Source of the DNA: Chitinophaga filiformis
Lineage (GTDB): Bacteria > Bacteroidota > Bacteroidia > Chitinophagales > Chitinophagaceae
Direction: 5' to 3'
Length of the DNA: 64,000 nucleotides
NCBI RefSeq assembly: GCF_023100805.1
Contig: NZ_CP095855.1
Location: 7,481,001-7,545,000, forward strand
Below are positions 55,117 to 61,942 of this stretch, piece after piece. The notes under the pieces are model-generated. The model made no database searches. It had not been told where the DNA came from and saw nothing but the letters and a program-made list of their open reading frames with translations. Numbering within the stretch: position 1 is the stretch's first letter; each line of letters starts with the position of its first letter. Made by a program: the position numbers and the translations under genes.

Positions 55117-55707
55117 TTAAAGAATTTTCCGGGCGATGTAAATGGCGAGCAGAATATCGCCATGCCGGTGCACATAATCGTATATGAAGCGCATGCCCAG
55201 GACCATATGTTTCTTGACCGCATTCCGGGAAATGCCCAGCAAAAAGGCGGCTTCATCATAGCTTTTCCCCTCCTGCCGGCATAATTTGAATACATTCAGC
55301 CGTTGGGGTGGCATCTTTACCAATGCTTCCTGGAATAAACGTTCATATTCCTTGGCCCTCACCTCCTGTTCCGGCTGGGCGCCGGCAGCTTCATTGAGCT
55401 GGCTGTATAACTGGTCTCTTAGTACTTTATCGGTGGCCAGCTTATCGATCGTCTTTATAACATGATTCCTGGCGATCCGGTATAAATATCCTGTAAAGGA
55501 CAGTTCGGGGTTGATACGGTCCCTGATCTCCCATACCTTCAGGAATACATCATGCACCAGATCCTCCGCGAGAGAAGGGACCTTGCAAAACCGCAATACA
55601 TAGATGTAAAGTGAGGCGTGATAGTGCCGGTAGATCTTCGTGAACGCAGACTCATCTCCCTGCTTCATCCTTAACAACACCTCTTCCTCGGATGGCATAC
55701 GATCCAT
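55117..55707 (-). CDS. ECF sigma-70 factor of minus-strand beta-glucan module
   Basis: 196 aa; an ATG three codons in is also possible. Region 2 (about 10-80) has IYRHYHASLYIYVLRFCKV, AEDLVHDVFLKVWEIRDRI and SFTGYLYRIARNHVIKTIDKL-like segments. Region 4 (about 128-180) has LVKMPPQRLNVFKLCRQEG, SYDEAAFLLGISRNAVKKHM and the final amphipathic helix. It would activate the SusC-SusD-GH16-GH30 operon. The two ECF factors of the window are clearly distinct proteins, so cross-activation would have to come from shared promoter elements. Confidence 0.93.
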   Translation of the reverse strand: MDRMPSEEEVLLRMKQGDESAFTKIYRHYHASLYIYVLRFCKVPSLAEDLVHDVFLKVWEIRDRINPELSFTGYLYRIARNHVIKTIDKLATDKVLRDQLYSQLNEAAGAQPEQEVRAKEYERLFQEALVKMPPQRLNVFKLCRQEGKSYDEAAFLLGISRNAVKKHMVLGMRFIYDYVHRHGDILLAIYIARKIL

Positions 55708-55871
55708 ATCAAATTGTACATTAGTAGGAACCCCCTAAAAGGTGTAAATCTAAATAAAAGTGCCCAATGTACAAATTGGGGCTGGATTTAATGCAGATGG
55801 GGCTGGAAGCGTATTTTTTACGCGTACCGGCTGCCGGCTTTTCAGAGTTGTAAATATTTCTACATAATTTA

Positions 55872-55904
55872 TTTGCGCAATTGAAATAAATGTTCATATA
55901 TTTG
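55872..55904 (+). promoter_or_regulatory. Canonical promoter of tRNA-Asp
   Basis: TTTG (55872-55875), 21 bp, TATATTTG (55897-55904): the textbook Bacteroidota spacing, 27 bp before the tRNA 5' end. Confidence 0.85.
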
Positions 55905-55931
55905 CACCCCCGACGAACGGGAAACTACGAT

Positions 55932-56005
55932 GGATCAGTAGTTCAGTTGGTTAGAATGCCGCCCTGTCACGGCGGAGGTCGCGGGTTCGAGTCCCGTCTG
56001 GTCCG
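55932..56005 (+). tRNA. tRNA-Asp (GTC anticodon)
   Basis: 74 nt. The acceptor arms GGATCAG / CTGGTCC pair in full (one G-T). The D-arm GTTCAGTTGGTTAGAAT, anticodon stem CCGCC / GGCGG with loop CTGTCAC (anticodon GTC), and T-arm GCGGGTTCGAGTCCCGT are all standard. The discriminator is G, as in Asp tRNAs. CCA is not encoded. Confidence 0.97.
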
Positions 56006-56031
56006 CAAGCTAAACGTTAATATTTAGTAAG

Positions 56032-56075
56032 ATGCAAAAAGGCTTCAGATCGTGTAATCTGAAGCCTTTTTGCAT
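56032..56075 (+). terminator. Strong intrinsic terminator after tRNA-Asp
   Basis: Perfect arms of 19 bp (ATGCAAAAAGGCTTCAGAT and its complement) with a 6-nt loop; the distal arm contains TTTTT. Confidence 0.9.
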
Positions 56076-56343
56076 TGAAGAAATTCAAGAACAGAAAAAC
56101 GGAGGTATGTGGGCCCTGCAACCCAATTTACAATTCAGGAAATTTCGACTGCCTTATCCGTAAATAGATAGTTCTCCTCCTTAGCGCTTTCTTTTTGATG
56201 GTTCAATTTCTTAATCATCTTCTGGACTGACGTAGGGCAGATTTCTGAGCAATACATTACCATACATTTGCATGTAATTAAATTAAAAACCCGATACAAC
56301 AAAAGATCTAATCTATTTTCTTTAAAACCAGAAATTGACATCC

Positions 56344-57936
56344 ATGAAAATCCGATTGTGCCTGGCGACGGCCATTAGTATCGCCGTGATGGCTGCTTCC
56401 TGTAAACGGGAAGAGCAGAATGCTACAAAGCAGCAGCAGCTGGCAGTAGCCAAAAATCAGCTTAAATATATTACCGAAGCGAGCATTGCTCAAGGTAAAA
56501 CTGAAATCCTGATTGACTCCAATACTGCCATTGTTCGTATTGCAGGTGATACGTTGTATCCACGCTGGTACAGGAAAAAACTGGCTGCAGCTGGTATAAC
56601 CACTGCTACTGGGCGGTGGGCAGGAGATGCCGGTGTTAACGGTACACCGATTACTTTAGTTGGTAATATTTTAGAGAATCCTGAAAGGGCAATTGCGTCA
56701 AGCGCCTTCAATTATAAATTGCGCTATAGTATGAGCCCTATTCCCATAGGGAAGACGGGGTTGCTGCTTTTACATAAGAATGATTCAGAATTTTCAGTGG
56801 TGAAAACTTATACGGCGCCAACGACCGGAACTACCGGCCTGTCAGTATATGATAGCGTGTATGTCAATGCACAGGACGGTGCTTACTATCAACTTGAAAT
56901 GGATACCTATGATGCAGACAATAAGCCGGTTGTGATCGTCTCCGACTATTGGTATCTGTATGGCTGGCAGTCCGTAGATGGTTATGGTACCGCATACGGC
57001 GCTGATATGAAAGTTTGTAATATTAGTGTGGATTATAAACCAGATCTCGTGCTGATGACCTCATATCGTTCAGGAAATGTCAATGGGGTGACTTTCAGAG
57101 TACTCAAGGATGTGAATGCTAATGTGACTTCGTTTACATCTACCAATACAGTGGTAAATTTAATGAATGGAGCTAATGATAATTATGTTCCCCTGGGTGG
57201 GGCCATCGCCGTTGGCAATGTAAATGGTGATGCTGCTGGCAAACAGGACTTCGTACTTGTTACTTACACGCGATTAAACTCCAGCGATAATTATAGCTGG
57301 CGTTACAAAATTGCATATGATATACAGGATGATGGTACGCCTGTCTCTTATTCTCCCGAGCAGGCGCTGACAGGCGTGGGTAATGATGATATAAAGGAAA
57401 TTGGTGCTGCTTTGGCAGATATAAATGGAGATGGAAGTCTGGAGCTGGTATTAGCGGCTTTCCACAGTACTGCTCCATATAATTTCGAATATAAAATAGG
57501 CAGAAACATTAATGCATCAACCGGAGCTGCTACCTGGGACGCCACTACGTATAAGCAAAATATAAGCAATACAGCTTATGCCGGAGGTATAGATATTGCA
57601 AAGATCAACACAAATGAATCAACTGCACCAACTTCTATGTTTTGGAGCCGATACAATTACAGTGGCTTCCCTGTTTCAGAGGCTCATTTAAATAAGACTA
57701 CAGGACTATTGGGCAGCACCATACGCACTTTTAATTACGACATTATAAGTAGTGTATCCGCTTCAGCTACAGGCGGAGGTGTAGGTGTTGGTGATATTGA
57801 CAGGGACGGTGTGATGGATGTGGTGAATATGGCGTATTTCAATAATCGCTTCTATTTCCATATTGGTTACGGCATGATGGAGAATGGGACCCTGATGCAG
57901 TTTAAACATGGGCTGGCTACCAATAATGTTAAATAA
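56344..57936 (+). CDS. FG-GAP/VCBS repeat lipoprotein
   Basis: 530 aa from the ATG at 56344; a TTG three codons upstream is the less likely start. The lipoprotein signal ends at VMAASC (Cys20), followed by KREEQNATKQQQ. The N-terminal third is unassigned. The C-terminal two-thirds carry degenerate FG-GAP/VCBS loops: GNVNGDAAGKQDFV, ADINGDGSLELVLA and GDIDRDGVMDVVNM. These loops bind calcium in beta-propellers and suggest a surface or periplasmic binding protein. The gene is monocistronic between tRNA-Asp and a good terminator. No partner genes point to its ligand. Confidence 0.8.
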   Translation: MKIRLCLATAISIAVMAASCKREEQNATKQQQLAVAKNQLKYITEASIAQGKTEILIDSNTAIVRIAGDTLYPRWYRKKLAAAGITTATGRWAGDAGVNGTPITLVGNILENPERAIASSAFNYKLRYSMSPIPIGKTGLLLLHKNDSEFSVVKTYTAPTTGTTGLSVYDSVYVNAQDGAYYQLEMDTYDADNKPVVIVSDYWYLYGWQSVDGYGTAYGADMKVCNISVDYKPDLVLMTSYRSGNVNGVTFRVLKDVNANVTSFTSTNTVVNLMNGANDNYVPLGGAIAVGNVNGDAAGKQDFVLVTYTRLNSSDNYSWRYKIAYDIQDDGTPVSYSPEQALTGVGNDDIKEIGAALADINGDGSLELVLAAFHSTAPYNFEYKIGRNINASTGAATWDATTYKQNISNTAYAGGIDIAKINTNESTAPTSMFWSRYNYSGFPVSEAHLNKTTGLLGSTIRTFNYDIISSVSASATGGGVGVGDIDRDGVMDVVNMAYFNNRFYFHIGYGMMENGTLMQFKHGLATNNVK

Positions 57937-58273
57937 CTTCTTTCAAGACTTAAAATATAACTTATGGGGGCTGCGATGTGCAGTCCCCATTTATTTTTTT
58001 CCCAGCTATTATCCGTGAATAATAATTTAATTCATTGGATCTCCTTTTTACGTTTAGCTTCATGATCATGCTTGGGCCCGTTGTACGGCAATTCTTCCCC
58101 ATTTTTCCACTTTCAGTAAAAAATGGAGTAACAACAACACACACAAATGCAGCCGGTCTGCATACGCTTTTGTCCGGCAGTCTTCTTCATCGACGCAAGT
58201 TTGTAACTGGTTCATATATGGCAAACTTCGTACATTTAGATGTTGGCGCTAATCGTAACGCCAACCAGAAACA
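57937..58273 (+). other. Intergenic region with relic-like frame and boundary hairpin
   Basis: 337 bp. It holds the terminator of the FG-GAP lipoprotein (57964-58000) and a perfect 7-bp inverted repeat at 58243-58266 just before the AraC gene. A short open frame (58035-58292) overlaps the AraC start but shows no protein-like features. Composition turns markedly AT-rich from about 58,260. Confidence 0.6.
57964..58000 (+). terminator. Intrinsic terminator after FG-GAP lipoprotein
   Basis: ATGGGGGCTGC pairs with GCAGTCCCCAT (one mismatch) around a short loop, followed by a T-rich tail of about ten bases. Confidence 0.85.
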
Positions 58274-59008
58274 ATGGAGTACAAAGAAATAAAACCCGGC
58301 AAAGAATTAGTCCCCTTTATTCATTCCTATTGGGAGTTAAAAGGGAACGAATATGATAGCCAATGGGAACGAAACTTTCCTGATGGTTGTGCAGGACTAG
58401 TGATAAATTTAGGTAATACGTGTTTGACAGACAATGGCTCGGTTTCTATGGAATTTGGCAAAACATACGTAGTTGGCGCAATGACTTCGTTCAAGGACAG
58501 TTTTATTGACAGCGAAACTCATTTATTAGGTGTTTGCCTCAAACCTGCGACCTTTGCCAATTTTTATAACCACGCTTCACAAAATGAATTGATTAACAAT
58601 ACTGTTGAGTTTGAGAAAAGCCATTCATTTAACATTGATAAGATCTGTGAAAACCCCTTGACCTATCTGAACCGGTATTTTTCTGACAGAATAAGGAACA
58701 AATACAACCCCTTGCAATCAGCTATAAACGACATTCACTCGACGAACGGACAAATTAACATTCATGAACTATCAAAAAGAAATTTTACGACAGTACGACA
58801 ATTGGAACGTAATTTCAAAAAGCACATTGGATTATCCCCGAAAGAATATTCAAACATTATCCGCTTTCAAAACGCTTTGAACATCATCCAAAACTCAAAT
58901 GAAAATCGGAGTTTGTTAGATATAGCGTTTGAATGTGGCTATTATGACCATTCGCATCTTGCCAATGAAATCAAGCGAAATACGGGACTAGCACCATCAC
59001 AGCTTTAA
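58274..59008 (+). CDS. AraC-family regulator, DUF6597-type N-terminus
   Basis: 244 aa. The N-terminal half (PGKELVPFIHSYWELKG, NFPDGCAGLVINLG, GAMTSFKDSFID, LGVCLKPATFANF) matches the sensor domain often found in front of AraC HTHs in environmental bacteria. The C-terminal about 95 residues form the double HTH (INIHELSKRNFTTVRQLERN and LLDIAFECGYYDHSHLANEI). Codon use is clearly AT-richer than in the genes on either side. It is followed 70 bp later by a DHFR-like reductase of similar composition, so the two were probably acquired together. It likely controls that gene. Confidence 0.88.
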   Translation: MEYKEIKPGKELVPFIHSYWELKGNEYDSQWERNFPDGCAGLVINLGNTCLTDNGSVSMEFGKTYVVGAMTSFKDSFIDSETHLLGVCLKPATFANFYNHASQNELINNTVEFEKSHSFNIDKICENPLTYLNRYFSDRIRNKYNPLQSAINDIHSTNGQINIHELSKRNFTTVRQLERNFKKHIGLSPKEYSNIIRFQNALNIIQNSNENRSLLDIAFECGYYDHSHLANEIKRNTGLAPSQL

Positions 59009-59048
59009 TTTGTCGCATTTTTACAAAGCGAGGTGGCCCGTCCGAAAG

Positions 59049-59056
59049 TAATTTTG
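59049..59056 (+). promoter_or_regulatory. Possible -7 promoter element for DHFR-like gene
   Basis: TAATTTTG matches TAnnTTTG, 22 bp before the ATG at 59079. No TTTG at the expected -33 spacing. It would allow expression separate from the AraC gene. Confidence 0.35.
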
Positions 59057-59078
59057 CAGAAAACTAAAAACATACAAA

Positions 59079-59612
59079 ATGCGAAAAATATCACTTTTCA
59101 TTGCAACAAGTCTAGATGGTTACATTGCAAAACCTAATGACGACCTTAGCTTCTTAAAACTCGTTGAAAAAGAGGGTGAAGACTATGGTTACAGGGAATT
59201 TACAGACACAATTGACACATTGATTATTGGCAGAAGAACCTACGATTATGTACTTAAAGAAATCGGGCCATCTCATTACGACAACGGGCAAAGGGATGTC
59301 TATGTAATAACAAAAAATAAAAGACCGCAATTAGGCAGAACTACTTTCTATACAGGGAGCTTAACTGAACTGGTTGATCGCTTAAAATCTGAAAGTGGCA
59401 AGAATATTTATTGCGACGGTGGTGCAGAAGTAATCAATGAATTATTGAAGAGCGACTTAATAGACGAGTTTATAATTTCCATTGTCCCGGTTTTACTAGG
59501 TAACGGAATAAGACTTTTTCAGGATGGGAGACCTGAACAAACGCTTGAATTCATCACAGCAAAAACATTTGAAACAGGGCTGATACAACTACATTATAAA
59601 CGGAAAAAATAG
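59079..59612 (+). CDS. Dihydrofolate reductase-like / RibD C-terminal domain protein
   Basis: 177 aa, the RibD C-terminal/DHFR fold: KISLFIATSLDGYIAKPNDD at the start, IDTLIIGRRTYDYVL in the middle, IYCDGGAEVINELLKSDLIDEF for the NADPH-binding region, and SIVPVLLGNGIRLF near the end. These proteins are small NADPH-dependent reductases related to riboflavin-pathway and folate reductases; this lone form (YyaP/YwjB-like) has no settled substrate. It follows the AraC gene and shares its AT-rich composition. A role in trimethoprim resistance cannot be claimed from sequence. Confidence 0.88.
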   Translation: MRKISLFIATSLDGYIAKPNDDLSFLKLVEKEGEDYGYREFTDTIDTLIIGRRTYDYVLKEIGPSHYDNGQRDVYVITKNKRPQLGRTTFYTGSLTELVDRLKSESGKNIYCDGGAEVINELLKSDLIDEFIISIVPVLLGNGIRLFQDGRPEQTLEFITAKTFETGLIQLHYKRKK

Positions 59613-59809
59613 ATATGTAACAGAACTATTAAATACAGTATTGATAATCAATCGCCTGCAGAAGCTTTCACTTTTCATAAATACCGGCATTGGCATGCCT
59701 TTAAGCTGCTATCCCAATCTTATCGGGCAGGATGTATCTGATAAAGTATAATCAGAATACGGTATCTTTATCAACCATTCACCATTATTTCGCCACAAAT
59801 CTAAACTGC

Positions 59810-61825
59810 ATGAAAAACTGGCTTTTACTATCCGTTTTCCTGGCTTCTTTTGCTGCCTGTCAACCAGGTACAAAAGAAAAATCCTTTATTGCCATCGAAG
59901 GGCTCGACTCTACCATCCGGCCGGGCGATAACTTTTATAATTATGTCAATTTAAAATGGTATGATACCGCACAAATACCACCCAGCCAGTCGGGCGTAGG
60001 TGCATACCGGTTTATGAACTTCCAGCAACGCCTCAAGTTACAGGGTATCCTTGATAGCGTATCAAAAAGTCATAATGCCCCTGGCAGCCTTGAACAAAAG
60101 ATCGGTGATTTTTTTGCTTCCGGAATGGACACCAATATCATCAACCAACGGGGCTTTGAGCCAATAAAAGCTGGCTTATTCCGTATCAATGCCATTACCA
60201 GTATTTCTGATCTGCTTACATTCATGGCGGAAGAAATCAAACTGTCCAACGTATCTCTTATTGATTTCCAGGTTTTACCCGATCAGGAAAACAGTAGCAT
60301 GAATATGGGACATATCTATCAAACTGGCATAGGCATGCCTGACAGGGATTATTACTTCAAGACCGACACTGCTACCCTTGCTATTCAGCAGGCATATAAA
60401 AAATATCTATTAGCTCTTTTTACCCTTACTGGAAACGATTCCGCGCTGGCACAGAAAAAAGCAGCACTTGTTTACGATGTCCAAAAGCAATTGGCAACGT
60501 CACATAAAACCAATGTTGAGTTGCGGGATGTAAAAGGCAATTTCCATAAAATGGCGCTGGGCGATTTAAATAAGCGACAACCAAATATAGGCTGGACAAC
60601 TTTCTTCCAACATATAGGCGCCACCATGGATTCGCTGGATGTAGCACAGCCAGGTTATTATGATAAGCTGAACACACTCATCAAATCGATCCCGCTCGAA
60701 GACTGGAAGATATACCTGAGCGCGGGTTATATCAGCAATTATGCAGATTATCTCAGCCAACCATTTGTGAACGCGTCCTTTGAATATAACAAAGCCCTCA
60801 CAGGACAAGCCATGCAGAAAACACGTGGCGAGACCATGTCCAGCGTGGTAGACACTTATCTTGGCCAGGCATTGGGGCAATTATACACGAAGCTATATTT
60901 CCCCGAATCGGCGAAAGCACGGATGCTGGAACTTGTAAATAACCTGCAGAAGGCATTCTCCAATAGGGTGGACCACCTCGAATGGATGAGTGACAGCACC
61001 AAGCAAAAAGCCAAGGAGAAATTATTTGCCATCACCAAAAAAATAGGATACCCTGATAAGTGGCGTGAATACAATAAGGTAAACGTTGTAAGGAATAAAT
61101 ACTTTGAAAATGTGGTATCGGCAGCCGCGAACAACTTCCAATATAGCCTGGCCAAACTTGGAAAGCCGGTTGACAAGACCGAGTGGTTCACTACACCTTC
61201 TACAGTTACTGCTTATAACAACCCTTACGCCAACGAGATCGTATTTCCCGCGGGTATTCTGCAACCTCCTTACTTTGATAACAATGCCGATGACGCGCTT
61301 AACTATGGCGGTATTGGTATGGTGATTGGTCACGAAATGACGCATACATTTGATGACCAGGGCGCCCAGTTTGATAAGAACGGGAACGTAAAAAGCTGGT
61401 GGACACCCCAGGACTATGAAAAATTTAAAGCCAAAACACAACAGGTCATTGACCTGTACAGCAAGTTCACCGTACTGGATAGCATTCATATTAAAGGTGC
61501 ACTGACAGTAGGAGAAAACACAGCGGATATCAGCGGGGTGGCTGTAGCATATGATGCATTCAAAATGACCAAACAAGGCCAGGATACAACGAGGATCGGC
61601 GGCTTTACGCCCGATCAGCGGTTTTTCTTTTCAATAGCCAGGATCTGGCGGGTGAAAATGAAAGATGAATACCTGCGCTACTGGATCAATAACGATCCCC
61701 ACTCGCCCCCCATGTGGCGTGTAAATGGCCCGCTGATGAACATGCAGGCTTTTTACTCCGCTTTTAATGTACAACCCGGGGAAAAAATGTACCAGGACGA
61801 AGATAAGCGGATCAAGATCTGGTAA
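59810..61825 (+). CDS. M13-family metallopeptidase lipoprotein (PepO/neprilysin-like)
   Basis: 671 aa from the ATG at 59810, which gives a lipoprotein signal ending at ASFAAC; an upstream ATG at 59732 would hide it. The zinc motif HEMTH is at 508-512 in VIGHEMTHTFDDQG, with third ligand Glu569 in GENTADISG. The substrate-binding NPYANEIVFPAGILQPPYF is just upstream. Length and order match M13 endopeptidases (neprilysin/PepO). It would cleave short peptides in the periplasm or at the cell surface. It is monocistronic, with a strong palindromic terminator after it. Confidence 0.94.
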   Translation: MKNWLLLSVFLASFAACQPGTKEKSFIAIEGLDSTIRPGDNFYNYVNLKWYDTAQIPPSQSGVGAYRFMNFQQRLKLQGILDSVSKSHNAPGSLEQKIGDFFASGMDTNIINQRGFEPIKAGLFRINAITSISDLLTFMAEEIKLSNVSLIDFQVLPDQENSSMNMGHIYQTGIGMPDRDYYFKTDTATLAIQQAYKKYLLALFTLTGNDSALAQKKAALVYDVQKQLATSHKTNVELRDVKGNFHKMALGDLNKRQPNIGWTTFFQHIGATMDSLDVAQPGYYDKLNTLIKSIPLEDWKIYLSAGYISNYADYLSQPFVNASFEYNKALTGQAMQKTRGETMSSVVDTYLGQALGQLYTKLYFPESAKARMLELVNNLQKAFSNRVDHLEWMSDSTKQKAKEKLFAITKKIGYPDKWREYNKVNVVRNKYFENVVSAAANNFQYSLAKLGKPVDKTEWFTTPSTVTAYNNPYANEIVFPAGILQPPYFDNNADDALNYGGIGMVIGHEMTHTFDDQGAQFDKNGNVKSWWTPQDYEKFKAKTQQVIDLYSKFTVLDSIHIKGALTVGENTADISGVAVAYDAFKMTKQGQDTTRIGGFTPDQRFFFSIARIWRVKMKDEYLRYWINNDPHSPPMWRVNGPLMNMQAFYSAFNVQPGEKMYQDEDKRIKIW

Positions 61826-61836
61826 GATGCTCAGAC

Positions 61837-61889
61837 ATGAAACCGGCTTAATTGTCTTCGCAGTGCGAAGACAATTAAGCCGGTTTCAT
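61837..61889. terminator. Bidirectional terminator, near-perfect 53-bp palindrome
   Basis: The arms GAAACCGGCTTAATTGTCTT... are 26 bp each, with a single-base centre, and T-rich on both exits. It lies between the convergent metallopeptidase and GH2 genes. Confidence 0.9.
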
Positions 61890-61942
61890 TTTTACTTAAA
61901 GCGCCTCGAACGCAGCAGGCGTTTACCTTTGCGCCTTTCTGT

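Larger units (their letters stand above)
55708..56343 (+). other. Intergenic region with tRNA-Asp
   Basis: Apart from the tRNA (55932-56005), its promoter and its terminator, no coding frame is supported. The part upstream of the sigma gene shows no clear TAnnTTTG element. The stretch from 56076 to 56343 is AT-rich and holds the leader of the FG-GAP lipoprotein. Confidence 0.7.

Noticed and set aside
55038..55295. N-terminal extension of the FecR frame (86 aa)
   Set aside because: It lies inside the sigma-factor gene in another frame and lacks FecR character; the ATG at 55037 fits the family start.
55932..56075. Integration site of a mobile element at tRNA-Asp
   Set aside because: No integrase and no repeat of the tRNA 3' end were noticed downstream; the tRNA has its own terminator and ordinary flanks.
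58243..58266. Possible integron attC site
   Set aside because: The inverted repeat GTTGGCG/CGCCAAC does not fit the GTTRRRY core, no second site pair was seen, and no integrase is present.
58035..58292. 85-aa plus-strand open frame before the AraC gene
   Set aside because: It overlaps the well-supported AraC start, runs through a hairpin, and has no recognisable domain; it could be a relic but not a gene I can support.
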